Positions 1 through 6,938 of a stretch of DNA of 19,618 bases are shown here, piece by piece. The notes beneath the pieces are model-generated. The model did no database searches and had not been told where the DNA came from. It saw nothing but the letters and a program-made list of their open reading frames with translations. The translations under genes were made by a program, and so were the position numbers. This DNA is from Candidatus Shapirobacteria bacterium UBA4062. Its GTDB lineage: Bacteria; Patescibacteriota; Microgenomatia; UBA12405. The stretch is taken from positions 1 through 19,618 of the forward strand of contig DFZG01000032.1 of NCBI GenBank assembly GCA_002382075.1. Reading direction: 5' to 3'. Within the stretch, counting starts at the first letter, position 1. The number at the start of each line of letters is the position of its first letter.

Positions 1-77
1 GTGGTAGTTACTGGTAGCCAGATAGTTGAATTGTCAATGGTTTTGTCTTTGGTAAGTTTAAATTCCGTCTCTGCCAT
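1..77 (-). CDS. Partial CDS, N-terminus of unknown protein
   Basis: An open frame starts with ATG at 77-75 and runs off the left edge of the window without a stop, giving 25 codons beginning MAETEFKLTKDK. It starts 2 nt after the TAA of the upstream minus-strand gene, which is the spacing of an operon. The visible part is hydrophilic and shows no signal peptide or known motif. I do not recognise the family, and too little is present to guess a role. Confidence 0.55.
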   Translation of the reverse strand, partial: MAETEFKLTKDKTIDNSTIWLPVTT

Positions 78-79
78 GA

Positions 80-718
80 TTAGTTGTTTTTAGGACTAAT
101 ATCAGAAAAGTCGCGAAGCTTATCCCATTCTTTCCGAAACTGGTTTTGATCATTAATATCGACAAATTTAGCATATTGAGAATGGGTTTTGCCTATCCGT
201 CGGGAATATTTAATTGGACACCAATAACGTTCGGTTCGACCACCGATTTCAGAACTGTAACGTATCAAATTATTAACATAAGAACAGTAATAGCAATTGA
301 TTTTTTCAAATGGATTCAAAAAAGAAAGTAATTGTCGATCATAAACAAAATATTCTTCAGCTTTGACCAGAGGAATCCCGTAAAGTCTAAAACAAATTTG
401 GTGATAAATTTCCAGGCCGAGGTGCCAAATTAAAGCCGGAATAATCATGCCATAAATAAAGGGAGTGCTGAGGAGATAGCGCCAATTAATCGGCAAAGTA
501 ACTTGTTTTCCCTTATGTTTCCAAAGTTTTAAATAATCACGCCGAATGTCGACCTTTTTTAATAGATCACGTTTCACCGCTAAATATTTTATTGATTCAT
601 CAAAAATCTTTTTGGTTTCAATATTTAGCTCTTCTATAGCATCGAGTGAGAGATGAGGAACTTTTAATTTTTCCTGAACTATTTTAAGTTGATTGGCTAA
701 TTTCTCGTTGATAATCAT
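80..718 (-). CDS. Unknown membrane-associated protein with CxxC motif
   Basis: This 212-residue protein has a charged, probably helical N-terminal half (about residues 1-70) and one hydrophobic segment around residues 82-104. A Cys cluster follows: Cys142 and Cys145 as CYYC, then Cys167 in a WCPIK motif, separated by the conserved-looking stretch EIGGRTERYWCPIK. The cysteines could bind a metal, but the sequence does not prove it. Similar proteins with the 'GRTE.YWCPIK' signature are, to my recollection, conserved hypotheticals in several bacterial groups. The start is ATG at 718, with a TAAAAT box 6 nt upstream and no Shine-Dalgarno, which suggests a leaderless message. The next gene begins 2 nt after its stop. 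Function unknown. Confidence 0.75.
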   Translation of the reverse strand: MIINEKLANQLKIVQEKLKVPHLSLDAIEELNIETKKIFDESIKYLAVKRDLLKKVDIRRDYLKLWKHKGKQVTLPINWRYLLSTPFIYGMIIPALIWHLGLEIYHQICFRLYGIPLVKAEEYFVYDRQLLSFLNPFEKINCYYCSYVNNLIRYSSEIGGRTERYWCPIKYSRRIGKTHSQYAKFVDINDQNQFRKEWDKLRDFSDISPKNN

Positions 719-1025
719 TTAGTTATTTTAGAACACTTTGATCAGATTACTCATTTTAAATTAAAATTTTACTGCCAATATAAACCACTTCATAAATTAA
801 TTTAGAGAGTTCCTTTATCCATTTATTTACTGGAGATGAGTCATTTTTCATAAACAGCGGCAATACCGGCAGTAATGAAATCAAAATAGAAGAGGTTTAT
901 GTTCAACTTGGGGCTTCTATTGGGTAATTATATTTAAATGTTTTGATAACTGATTTTTAATCTTCTTTTTTAAATATAGAACTTTGAGATAGGGTTAGGG
1001 AGTAGAATTATTTTATCCAAATAAG
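719..1025. other. Intergenic stretch without a supportable gene
   Basis: This is AT-rich DNA of 307 bases. It holds the -10 box at 725-730 and one copy of the repeated word TAGAACTTTGA at 977-987. A 42-codon minus-strand frame from a TTG at 884 to a stop at 756 encodes a hydrophobic stretch followed by a charged tail, but it has no start signal I trust. No RNA gene or terminator is evident. Confidence 0.5.
725..730 (-). promoter_or_regulatory. -10 box of a leaderless promoter (212-aa gene)
   Basis: TAAAAT on the minus strand lies 6 nt before the ATG at 718, so transcription would begin at the start codon. No clear -35 box is seen. Confidence 0.4.
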
Positions 1026-1730
1026 TTATTTCTCCTTTATTTGCACTGATTTAGGATATTGATCCAAAAAAGTTTGTTCAATTACTACAAAGCTTTGGGG
1101 ATAAACTTCACCAAACAACTGAGAAAATTGTTCAGGAGAGTTATTTGATTTAATTCTTGGAACAATTTGTGACATTAATTTAAACAAAGTGTCCTTGCCA
1201 TAATTTCCAATCAAATATTTTACAAAGAAATCTGATCTTTTATATTTTGAGTTACTCTGCCAATCTTTGGCATAATGTAATTTGTCAAAACCAACAGTTG
1301 TATCGATAGAAAGACCATCGGTTTCAGGATATTGATTTGCCACTAAACAGGCAATACCTTCTCTTAACCAGTTTGGATTAGTCGATCCAAATATTTGGTT
1401 CGTAAAAATATGAGCTTGTTCATGAGTTAATCGACGTTCGAGTTGAGACCCTTTTGGTAATGTTGGACTAAAAACCCAAACTGAATTTCCCTTAGCAAAA
1501 GCTTTATGCCAAGGTTGAAATGCAAATGGCATAACCGAGGCTAATTCTTCATCCGAATAAACAAAGTTAACTTGAATACCTTTTGCCTTTTGACCAAAAA
1601 AATCGACATTTGCCTGGTAGGCTGTGTCCACCATTGGAGTGAGGGTGTTTATATCATCTACCGAAGAGTCGTACTTAACTATTTGAAATGGCTGATCCGT
1701 AGGAATACTTTTGTTTTCCGTTAAGTTCAT
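1026..1730 (-). CDS. Putative zinc metallopeptidase (peptidase MA-like, HExxH)
   Basis: This 234-residue protein carries the gluzincin metal-binding pattern: HEQAH at residues 103-107 and a likely third ligand, Glu124, in WLREGIACLVA. That arrangement (HExxH, then W.xEG about 17 residues on) is typical of peptidase MA-like families. There is no N-terminal signal peptide or membrane segment, so it probably works in the cytoplasm or is released another way. Substrates are unknown. The start is ATG at 1730. A perfect TATAAT ends 7 nt upstream, so the message is probably leaderless. It stands alone, with more than 200 bases of non-coding DNA on each side. Confidence 0.75.
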   Translation of the reverse strand: MNLTENKSIPTDQPFQIVKYDSSVDDINTLTPMVDTAYQANVDFFGQKAKGIQVNFVYSDEELASVMPFAFQPWHKAFAKGNSVWVFSPTLPKGSQLERRLTHEQAHIFTNQIFGSTNPNWLREGIACLVANQYPETDGLSIDTTVGFDKLHYAKDWQSNSKYKRSDFFVKYLIGNYGKDTLFKLMSQIVPRIKSNNSPEQFSQLFGEVYPQSFVVIEQTFLDQYPKSVQIKEK

Positions 1731-1737
1731 TTTTCTG

Positions 1738-1743
1738 ATTATA
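1738..1743 (-). promoter_or_regulatory. -10 box of a leaderless promoter (MA-like peptidase)
   Basis: TATAAT on the minus strand is 7 nt before the ATG at 1730. No Shine-Dalgarno lies between them. Confidence 0.5.
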
Positions 1744-1864
1744 TTTTATCATTACAAAAACGTATTTAGATCTATTAATTTTACCCTATTACAGGCTATT
1801 TTACCGAAAAATGTTGCTTTGGAGAATAAACACAAGCAGGTTGGGATAATACTTGACTAGCACT

Positions 1865-1908
1865 GGGGTCGCATAGAACTTTGACCCCCTGTCTGGCCGG
1901 CAGGCAGG
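1865..1908. repeat. Paired palindromic elements in an intergenic region
   Basis: Two inverted repeats abut. GGGGTC (1865-1870) pairs with GACCCC (1883-1888) around a 12-nt loop that contains most of the repeated word TAGAACTTTGA (1874-1884). Immediately next, 1888-1908 is a GC-rich imperfect palindrome centred on TGGCCGGCA. Both stand out against the AT-rich surroundings and look like REP-type or mobile-element remnants. No transposase is in the window, so the origin is an inference. Confidence 0.5.
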
Positions 1909-1940
1909 TGAGACAAATGAAACAGTATAAAAATAGAATA

Positions 1941-2282
1941 TTAATATTTTAGCTCTGTCACAGAAATGTCATTTATAGGAAAAGGAGAAAGATAGTCTTT
2001 AATAATTTTTGAAGTAATGACTGTCGAGCGACAGGTCATTAAGTCAAAATGGAGGGCGTTATTTTCCGGCCAAGAATGAATAACTAGATGTGATTGGGAT
2101 AGAATCCAAAATTTGGTTAAACCATTATTGGGAAACTGGTGTTTTTCTTGCTTAACTACATTTAATCTAAGATTGTTAATCAATAAATTGGCAATTTGAT
2201 CAATAAATTTTTCGTTTATTTCTACCTCTTTGGTAAAAATTAATTTGATAGCATAGTGTTGAAAAAAAGGAAAATTAGTCAT
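1941..2282 (-). CDS. speD: SpeD family pyruvoyl decarboxylase (S-adenosylmethionine decarboxylase or derivative)
   Basis: This 113-residue protein matches the short prokaryotic SpeD (class 1b) proenzyme. Self-processing would occur at Ser64 to make the pyruvoyl group. His69 and Cys84 sit exactly +5 and +20 from that serine, as in the Thermotoga enzyme (Ser63, His68, Cys83). The motif reads SHLVIHSWPE. An oddity is Gln63 before the processing serine, where the family normally has Glu. The expected product is decarboxylated SAM, the aminopropyl donor used by the BpsA homologue encoded just upstream; the two genes overlap by 8 nt. Some SpeD homologues are known to have become ornithine or arginine decarboxylases, so the substrate is not certain from sequence alone. 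Confidence 0.85.
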   Translation of the reverse strand: MTNFPFFQHYAIKLIFTKEVEINEKFIDQIANLLINNLRLNVVKQEKHQFPNNGLTKFWILSQSHLVIHSWPENNALHFDLMTCRSTVITSKIIKDYLSPFPINDISVTELKY

Positions 2283-3228
2283 TTGTATAAACTTTTTTAA
2301 AATTTGATTCGATAGTTTTAGTACTCGGTGTCCAATCTAAAATATACAACGAGCTTTGTGAACCTATACTTTCTGCCCCGAAATATTTGTTAAATTGTGG
2401 GAGCTTTGTTTTAATAATTAAATTGTGATCAAGTATCAGTTTTTGAATTTCTACCTCCCTCTCTCTGGCTCGATCACTATTTCCATAGCAAAGATAGATT
2501 CTACCTAAAAAGTTTTTCTTGATTAATTTTATCGCTTGATTTAAAAATAAATTAATTCCCTCCTTAGTATAAGGAGGATCGGTAAAAACCACATCATATT
2601 CATCAAGCCATTTTTTATCGATGGGTTGAGATAAATCTTGTTCAATTATTTCAATCTCCAGATCATTTTCTTTCGATATTTTGTTAATAAACTCGTTAAG
2701 TCGTTTATCTATTTCAAATACGGTTATTTTATTGCATTTATGGGTTAGAGCAGCCGCAACCGAGACCAAGTCATCGTCACCTAAAAAAGCTACCTTTTTG
2801 TCATTTAGATCTCCGTTATTTAATAGTTTCATCACTCTTTTTACAGTCGTTTTGATAGTGGCGTTAAATTGATCTAAATCTCTGTTTGGCTTTGGTCTAA
2901 ATTTTTGGTATTTTTTTAAAACTTCTCTAATTCTTTTTAAATCATAAGTCTTTTCATCAAATTTAATTTTATTTGACATTTCTCGAATCTCATTGACCAT
3001 GCTTTTTTTTACAAAAATATATTTTGAATTCTTTTCTATGATATCAGTAAATTCATGTATTAATCGATATAAGTGTGTTTGAGGTAAGCCTAATTTTCTG
3101 ATTAATTCCTTACTGGAATATTTTGATGGTCGAGAAATTAAATACAAAAATTTTGCCACCACTATCTGGCGCAATTCTAGTTTTTTAGTAATTTCTTCAA
3201 TCCTTTGATTCATTTTTTTTTGAAACAT
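2275..3228 (-). CDS. bpsA: BpsA-like branched-chain polyamine synthase (N4-bis(aminopropyl)spermidine synthase)
   Basis: This 317-residue protein has an N-terminal winged-helix-like region (about 15-75) and a C-terminal Rossmann aminopropyltransferase domain. Family signatures are the DQFNAT region near 119-124, GDDDL at 150-154, an acidic residue ending the next strand (Glu172 in FEID) and DPPYT at 217-221. BpsA adds aminopropyl groups from decarboxylated SAM to spermidine to make branched polyamines and is best known from thermophiles. The adjacent speD would supply its donor, so the two genes form a natural unit. The start is ATG at 3228, with TATAAT 5 nt upstream. No ornithine/arginine decarboxylase or linear spermidine synthase is present in the window. 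An ordinary DNA methylase is less likely because of GDDDL and the helix-turn-helix front. Confidence 0.85.
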   Translation of the reverse strand: MFQKKMNQRIEEITKKLELRQIVVAKFLYLISRPSKYSSKELIRKLGLPQTHLYRLIHEFTDIIEKNSKYIFVKKSMVNEIREMSNKIKFDEKTYDLKRIREVLKKYQKFRPKPNRDLDQFNATIKTTVKRVMKLLNNGDLNDKKVAFLGDDDLVSVAAALTHKCNKITVFEIDKRLNEFINKISKENDLEIEIIEQDLSQPIDKKWLDEYDVVFTDPPYTKEGINLFLNQAIKLIKKNFLGRIYLCYGNSDRAREREVEIQKLILDHNLIIKTKLPQFNKYFGAESIGSQSSLYILDWTPSTKTIESNFKKVYTND

Positions 3229-3233
3229 ATTAT

Positions 3234-3239
3234 ATTATA
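3234..3239 (-). promoter_or_regulatory. -10 box of the bpsA-speD promoter
   Basis: TATAAT on the minus strand, 5 nt before the ATG of bpsA, indicates a leaderless start. It shares a 68-bp divergent intergenic region with the promoter of the dimethylase gene. Confidence 0.4.
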
Positions 3240-3261
3240 AACCATTTTATTATTTTGTTAT

Positions 3262-3290
3262 TTTACATATGACCTATATTATAATATAAT
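3262..3290 (+). promoter_or_regulatory. Promoter of the KsgA/Erm-like gene (leaderless)
   Basis: TTTACA (3262-3267) and TATAAT (3285-3290) are separated by 17 bp, a near-consensus sigma-70 pair. The ATG follows after 6 nt, so the predicted +1 is the A of the start codon. This is the best promoter in the window. Confidence 0.65.
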
Positions 3291-3296
3291 AGGCGC

Positions 3297-4289
3297 ATGA
3301 ATAAAGAAAAAAGATTACCTGCAGTGACTGAAGATAGACTAAAAAAAATATTGACTTTTGAACCAATAGAAAAATTAGGTCAAAATTTTTTAATAGATCC
3401 GTCAATGGTTAATAAGGTGGCTAACTCAACAATTCAAGGGGCTGATGTTGTAGAAATTGGTACTGGTCCCGGAAATATTACAAGAGGAATTGCTCAAAGA
3501 GCCTACAATGTGATTGGTTTAGAAATTTTTCCTGACTTTGTTGAAGCTCAAAATATTCTTTTAAAAAATTCTCCTAATGTCAAGGTAATTATTCAAAATG
3601 CATTAAAATTTGACTTTGCTAGATGGGCTGATTTTGATAGAGATGCTAGACATCAGGTAATCGGTAATATCCCCTTTAATATTTCTGAACCACTGTTAAC
3701 AACACTAGCTGGTGTATCCGATAAGATAGAAAATATAACTTTATTGGTGGGTGACAACTTGGCTACGACAATGACAATGACAAATCCTTATGATGACCGG
3801 TATACCCGATTATCATTTATCGCGAGTATTTTTGACGTTTGCCGAACTATACATGTTCCGCGAACCTGCTTTTGGCCAGTTCCTAGAACAGATTCAGATG
3901 TTATTTCTTTGACACCAAAAGAATTTCCCGAAGATGGAAAAATGTTTGGATTTCAACTAAGAAAAAAAATTGTTTTCGACCAGGCGGCTAATTTAACTTT
4001 GGCCAAAGTCTTAAACGGATTTTCATCTGGCTCCGAAACTGGAAAAATCTTAGATAAAGATTTATCACACCGTTTTGATCGTAGACAAACACGAAGTGAA
4101 TTGAAAAGAGCGGTGAGAGATTTGAATGGAATGCCGGTCGGTAGGAGAGAGATGGATCCTGATTCAATGAAAACAATGAAGTCATTGGTATCAAGAATTG
4201 GATTATCGCCTGAAATTCTCAGTAAACCATTCAGTCGCCTGAACAATCAGGAAGTTCGTCAGTTGGCGATGGCAATTGATAATTTATAA
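3297..4289 (+). CDS. rRNA adenine N6-dimethyltransferase family protein (KsgA/Erm-like)
   Basis: This 330-residue protein has the family motifs in order: GQNFLID (28-34), SAM-binding EIGTGPG (53-59), acidic Glu76 for ribose, catalytic GNIPFNIS (123-130), and FWPVPRTDS (192-200), which matches the usual F.P.PKVDS. NIPF in motif IV is closer to Erm proteins than to the NLPY of classical KsgA, and the usual QKE(V)A stretch after it is replaced by LLVGDNLATT. It is about 60 residues longer than typical KsgA at the C-terminus, and the extra part is rich in basic residues. Housekeeping 16S A1518/A1519 methylation and a specialised 23S resistance methylase are both possible. It converges with the APH-like gene, with only 2 nt between the stops. 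Confidence 0.8.
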   Translation: MNKEKRLPAVTEDRLKKILTFEPIEKLGQNFLIDPSMVNKVANSTIQGADVVEIGTGPGNITRGIAQRAYNVIGLEIFPDFVEAQNILLKNSPNVKVIIQNALKFDFARWADFDRDARHQVIGNIPFNISEPLLTTLAGVSDKIENITLLVGDNLATTMTMTNPYDDRYTRLSFIASIFDVCRTIHVPRTCFWPVPRTDSDVISLTPKEFPEDGKMFGFQLRKKIVFDQAANLTLAKVLNGFSSGSETGKILDKDLSHRFDRRQTRSELKRAVRDLNGMPVGRREMDPDSMKTMKSLVSRIGLSPEILSKPFSRLNNQEVRQLAMAIDNL

Positions 4290-4291
4290 AA

Positions 4292-5005
4292 TTATTTCAA
4301 GTTCACTAAGCTTGTTCCCAAGAGGAAGTCTATCTCTTTCTTTGTAATATTTTTGAATAATGTGTTTGGTTCAGGTATTTTTTCGCCAACTCTTGGACTA
4401 ATATGATTAAAAACTACATCGACCCCTCCCAACGTAAGGGAAAAGTTTAGCTCATCATCAGATAAATAATTTTTACTCATATAGCCTTCAATAAAATATA
4501 TTAAAGATAGGCCACCATAATTAAGGTGGAATTGATTGTGAAGAAAATCTGCACAAAATATAGCCAAATCCCAATAAATGAAATTGAGTCCACCAAACTC
4601 CCAATCTGAGATATATATCTTTTTTTTATTTTTCATGATATTTCTAAGTCTGTAATCACCATGCGTAAATCCAATCTTTGGTTTTGAGACTTTCTCTTTA
4701 TAACTATTTATTAATTCTGAATACTTTTTTTGGGCATTGTATCTATCTAATATTCCTGGTGGCCAAACACTAGATAATGTCTGACATTTTCTGTGGATTA
4801 ATGCTAAATGTTCTCCTATAATCTTCAAATCAGAGTTGTTGAAAGACTCTTTGTTTATTTTTTTTAAAGTGATTTGCTTTAATTGCAGGTTAGTTCTAAG
4901 TAAAGGAACTGAAATTGTGGAAAATAGCTGGTTAAAGAATACCTCATTAAAATATCTCTTTTCTACCCTGTCTCCTTTAATTTGTTTGATAAGTTCTTCC
5001 ATCAT
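4292..5005 (-). CDS. APH/choline-kinase-like phosphotransferase with shortened N-lobe
   Basis: This 237-residue protein has the Brenner catalytic loop HGDYRLRN (115-122, Asp117 as base) and the metal-binding SDWEFGG (133-139). It belongs to the aminoglycoside/choline kinase-like fold and would transfer phosphate from ATP to a hydroxyl of a small molecule. The N-lobe is short: I see no glycine-rich loop and no clear beta-3 lysine strand before the helix near residue 20, so nucleotide binding may be altered or shared. It is the last gene of the 7-deazaguanine operon, and its ATG overlaps the stop of the P-loop gene by 4 nt, so the two are probably translated together. Similar kinases give self-resistance in nucleoside antibiotic clusters; that role here is an inference. 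Confidence 0.7.
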   Translation of the reverse strand: MMEELIKQIKGDRVEKRYFNEVFFNQLFSTISVPLLRTNLQLKQITLKKINKESFNNSDLKIIGEHLALIHRKCQTLSSVWPPGILDRYNAQKKYSELINSYKEKVSKPKIGFTHGDYRLRNIMKNKKKIYISDWEFGGLNFIYWDLAIFCADFLHNQFHLNYGGLSLIYFIEGYMSKNYLSDDELNFSLTLGGVDVVFNHISPRVGEKIPEPNTLFKNITKKEIDFLLGTSLVNLK

Positions 5006-5691
5006 TTGTTGTCTGTCAATGTCTCTATAACATCTGCCTTCTCCAAAAACTCAATAATTACATTTGCTGTTGTATGGTAATCATTATTGTTTTTAACCAG
5101 TGTAAAACTACTATTTTTAATCAGTTTTGATTGTTTTATTATCTTGTTTTGCAATATAAACAGTTTGTCGGTAGAATATCTTTCTAACATTTCTCTATCG
5201 TCTCCGAATAACTTAGTTCGATTAAGATTTAATCTTCCTTCGTTTGTAGTTAAAATAATTAATTTGTTTCTATTTCTTAGATAGGGCTCAACGATTAACG
5301 GGGTTAGTTGTACCCCCTCAAAAATCATGTCACGGACTCCTTGCGCTTCTAACTTTGGTAATACAAAAGGTAAAATAGAACTGACTGCCTCGGCGTACTT
5401 ATTGAATCCTATAACTAGATTCTTTGGCGTATATTTACCGTTACCAATATTTTGGTAACTATCGCACGAACCAAACTTCACAAACGAGTTCCGACTTGAA
5501 GGCTTCTTTCTATTTTCAAATTCCTGTGAAAGTAGTCTAAAAATATCCATTGATTGAGTAGCGCAACCTTCAATATCTGCCGTAACTAAGGGAGTTACTG
5601 TTGATTTCCCCGAAAGTGGAATTCCGGTAATAAATAATACTGTATTTGGAAACTTAAATCTATATCGTGATATTTTCATCTTTCCAAACAT
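5002..5691 (-). CDS. P-loop kinase, 2-phosphoglycerate-kinase-like
   Basis: This 229-residue protein has a Walker A motif GIPLSGKST at 23-31 on a typical beta-strand (TVLFIT). The motif IFEGVQLTP (123-131) resembles the EGVHLVPG segment of 2-phosphoglycerate kinase-type proteins. Between them lies a substrate region with a D-I-F sequence near 49-51. The likely activity is phosphorylation of a small hydroxylated substrate, but the substrate cannot be read from sequence. The gene overlaps the end of the SHMT-like gene by 32 nt if ATG 5691 is used, or by 20 nt from the in-frame ATG at 5679; the choice is open. It is coupled to the APH-like gene by a 4-nt overlap. Confidence 0.65.
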   Translation of the reverse strand: MFGKMKISRYRFKFPNTVLFITGIPLSGKSTVTPLVTADIEGCATQSMDIFRLLSQEFENRKKPSSRNSFVKFGSCDSYQNIGNGKYTPKNLVIGFNKYAEAVSSILPFVLPKLEAQGVRDMIFEGVQLTPLIVEPYLRNRNKLIILTTNEGRLNLNRTKLFGDDREMLERYSTDKLFILQNKIIKQSKLIKNSSFTLVKNNNDYHTTANVIIEFLEKADVIETLTDNK

Positions 5692-6760
5692 CGTTTTTTC
5701 TTTTAACCCATAATAGATTTTTCAATTTTGCTTTGGATTCTTTTTGAATCTTTTCATCATTCGGATTTGTCAAATTCTTTAAAATTATTTTACCGATAAG
5801 ATTTACCTCTTCGGGCCGATAACCTCTTGCCGTAATCCAAGTTGCTCCCAATCTGATTCCACTGGCAACATATGGTTTTAATGTATCGCCTGGTACTACT
5901 TGTCTATTTGTTAATATACCAATTTTCTCTAGTATCTCCTCTGAATATTTTCCTGTTAGCCCCAAAACACTATAAGTATTCAACACCATTAAGTGAGTGT
6001 CACTCCCGCCAGTCACCAATAACCCGGGAAGTTTATTAAATACTTCTTCAAAAACTTTCATATTTATCATAAGTCGGTCGATGTATTTTGAAAACCATGG
6101 TTTAGATGTATCTAATAAACATTGAGTCATTTCAAATATTCGTCTCAAAGGTACACTTGACTGTGTTCCCGGATGAACAGCTTTATCTATTATTTGCTCA
6201 AGTTCTTTTTTACATAAAATAATTCCACCATGAGGTCCCAGCATAGTTTTATCTAAAGTCAAAGTTACTACGTCACAGGAGGGAAAAGGTTGGGGAAACT
6301 TATTGGCAACCACTAAACCAGCAGGATGTGATAAGTCTGCCATTAGATAAGCCCCTACTTTTGCTGCAATTTTCTTTAGTTTTTTGAAATCAATTTTTCT
6401 TGGGTATGAAGAAGCACCACAGACAATTAGTTTTGGTTTAAATTCAACTGCTTGTTTTTCAATTGCTTTGTAATCAAGTCTTCCATCTTTTCCCGTACCA
6501 TAAAAGTTGAAATTAAAAAATCTTCCTGAAAAATTTATTTTTAGCCCATGGGTCAAATGTCCTCCGTCACTAAATTTCATTGCTAAAACTTTGTCACCAT
6601 TTAAAAGTAATCCTTGATAAACAGCTTGATTTGCCTGGCTTACCGAGTGAGGTTGTACATTAGCATGGTCAGCTCCAAATTGTTGACAAGCCAACCTGCA
6701 GGCTATTTCTTCAATTCGATTAAATCCTTCCGCTCCAGCGTAAGGTCTATGACCCAACAA
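5660..6760 (-). CDS. SHMT-like PLP enzyme, open part of an interrupted gene
   Basis: The frame encodes a fold-type I PLP enzyme of the serine hydroxymethyltransferase family. It has HANVQPHS.SQAN, GGHLTHG, ADLSHPAGLV (Asp and His near PLP), the Schiff-base lysine in TLTLDKTMLGPHGG, and SGIRLGATWITARG (carboxylate-binding Arg). Numbered from the upstream ATG at 6937, the lysine is residue 230, matching Lys229 of E. coli GlyA. Differences from true SHMT are Asp for the His before the lysine and His for Arg in GPRGG. These suggest another aldol-type reaction, such as a transaldolase, rather than glycine/serine interconversion. The 366-residue frame opens with TTG, lacks the conserved N-terminus and is cut from it by a TAA at 6850-6848. 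True start and activity are therefore uncertain. Confidence 0.75.
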   Translation of the reverse strand: MLGHRPYAGAEGFNRIEEIACRLACQQFGADHANVQPHSVSQANQAVYQGLLLNGDKVLAMKFSDGGHLTHGLKINFSGRFFNFNFYGTGKDGRLDYKAIEKQAVEFKPKLIVCGASSYPRKIDFKKLKKIAAKVGAYLMADLSHPAGLVVANKFPQPFPSCDVVTLTLDKTMLGPHGGIILCKKELEQIIDKAVHPGTQSSVPLRRIFEMTQCLLDTSKPWFSKYIDRLMINMKVFEEVFNKLPGLLVTGGSDTHLMVLNTYSVLGLTGKYSEEILEKIGILTNRQVVPGDTLKPYVASGIRLGATWITARGYRPEEVNLIGKIILKNLTNPNDEKIQKESKAKLKNLLWVKRKNDVWKDENITI

Positions 6761-6847
6761 GCCTTCTGCAATTGCATTATGCCTTAATGTTGTGTTTAAA
6801 AAATATTTTAAAGAAGTAGGGCTAGCTGGCGCAATTAAGTTTATTGT

Positions 6848-6937
6848 TTACAAATCATAATTATCCTGAAATCGCGCTGCTTCCATTAATTCTTTCTCAA
6901 TTTTTTTTAGATTTATTCTTTTTTTCTTTTTATTCAT
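6848..6937 (-). pseudogene. N-terminal piece of the SHMT-like gene, ended by in-frame TAA
   Basis: ATG at 6937-6935 lies 1 nt after the stop of the glycosyltransferase gene and opens a 29-codon frame ending in TAA at 6850-6848. The downstream codons continue in the same frame as TINLIAPASPTS, which aligns with the LIASENYTS region of SHMT, then AEG and the body of the enzyme. Without the TAA the gene would be 425 residues, the usual SHMT length. No in-frame ATG follows the TAA before the conserved region. A GGAGG lies 13 nt before the ATG. Either a nonsense mutation or a sequencing error explains this best. Confidence 0.75.
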
Positions 6938-6938
6938 G

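Noticed and set aside
756..884. 42-codon minus-strand frame with TTG start and hydrophobic N-terminus
   Set aside because: No start signal, no -10 box at the usual distance and no recognisable family; could be a gene remnant but not supportable.
3271..3294. Near-palindrome before the dimethylase as an operator
   Set aside because: The symmetry comes from overlapping TATAAT boxes of two divergent promoters and is imperfect, so no operator is needed to explain it.
6848..6850. Genetic-code recoding to explain the TAA in the SHMT-like gene
   Set aside because: Known CPR recoding uses UGA for glycine, not UAA, and many genes here end in TAA where homology ends.
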